Positions 63,861 to 64,000 of a DNA stretch of 64,000 nt are shown here, piece by piece. The stretch comes from Pseudomonas sp. NBRC 111124 (GTDB lineage: Bacteria; Pseudomonadota; Gammaproteobacteria; Pseudomonadales; Pseudomonadaceae). The translations under genes and the position numbers were made by a program. How positions within the stretch are numbered: position 1 is the stretch's first letter; the number at the start of each line of letters is the position of its first letter. The stretch lies in contig NZ_BCBA01000016.1 in assembly GCF_001320245.1 (NCBI RefSeq), positions 1 through 64,000 of the forward strand, given 5' to 3'. The notes below the pieces were generated by a model. The model saw nothing but the letters and a program-made list of their open reading frames with translations. It searched no databases and was not told where the DNA came from.

Positions 63861-64000
63861 TCAGGCGGAAGCGTTGGCGGGATGGAAACTGAAATAGTCG
63901 CGCAGCGAGCGGACGAATTCATCGTACTCGCGCGGCGCCTGCAGCAGCATGAAGCCGGAATCGTAGTGGCCCGGGGTCTGATCTTCGCAGCACCAGAGGC
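63861..64000 (-). CDS. C-terminal part of an unidentified protein (cut by window end)
   Basis: Only the last 45 codons are visible. They read HYDSGFMLLQAPREYDEFVR, then SLRDYFSFHPANASA and a stop. The frame is open to the window edge and uses codons like those of its neighbours. I suspect a PilZ-type protein but cannot support this. The stop lies 46 bases from the sbcB start, on the same strand, so the two genes could be co-transcribed. Confidence 0.5.
   Translation of the reverse strand, partial: LWCCEDQTPGHYDSGFMLLQAPREYDEFVRSLRDYFSFHPANASA

Overview
The window is chromosomal DNA from a Pseudomonas of the P. putida group. Several proteins are near-identical to characterised P. putida products (PhaG, TtgR-TtgABC, the pcaRKFTBDC beta-ketoadipate cluster, the H-NS-like protein TurA/MvaT, a McpG-type chemoreceptor). 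Composition is GC-rich, and P. putida-type REP palindromes sit in four intergenic gaps. No rRNA, insertion sequence, prophage or CRISPR array was seen. There is one tRNA, tRNA-Gly(CCC).

Layout. 1-3.0 kb: TctB and TctA subunits of a tripartite carboxylate transporter plus an AbrB-like membrane protein. 3.1-8.1 kb: uracil-DNA glycosylase, a 3-hydroxyisobutyryl-CoA hydrolase-like protein, a Tyr/Arg-rich lipoprotein, a diguanylate cyclase with a coupled CWC protein, and RsuA. 8.4-11.4 kb: phaG, tRNA-Gly, a SulP transporter. 11.5-13.4 kb: a small accessory-looking stretch with a SIR2-like DUF4917 protein and a two-gene cassette that looks like a HicA-like toxin with an HTH antitoxin behind a perfect 16-bp palindrome. 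13.5-22.6 kb: a methyltransferase, a TPM-domain protein, BglX, and the DctB/DctD two-component system facing a kgtP-like permease with a sigma-54 promoter and a DctD-like upstream site.

22.7-33.7 kb: a four-repeat membrane protein divergent from a small exported protein made of 13-residue repeats, then small redox enzymes, an AraC regulator with a 17-bp perfect inverted repeat, an AruI-like decarboxylase, two LysR regulators, an oxaloacetate decarboxylase-like enzyme and a DHA2 drug exporter. 33.7-40.4 kb: ttgR and ttgABC, the RND solvent and antibiotic efflux system. 40.6-52 kb: an aromatic-acid porin, a LysR regulator, a DUF962 protein, and the pca genes converting protocatechuate-derived carboxymuconate to central metabolites, with PcaR boxes in front of pcaF and pcaR and between pcaR and pcaK.

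52.5-64 kb: a PiT phosphate transporter, a HerA-like ATPase, an McpG-like chemoreceptor, a tightly coupled glycosyltransferase / DUF2334 / flippase-like operon, purU, turA, sbcB and a partial gene at the edge.

The most unusual items are the HicA-like cassette beside the SIR2-like gene, the repeat protein at 23.8 kb, the glycosyltransferase operon, the inverted repeat before the AraC gene, and a promoter-terminator pair beside the PcaR boxes near 51.6 kb that could encode a small RNA. All functions are assigned by reading the sequence and by recall of families; no searches were run.
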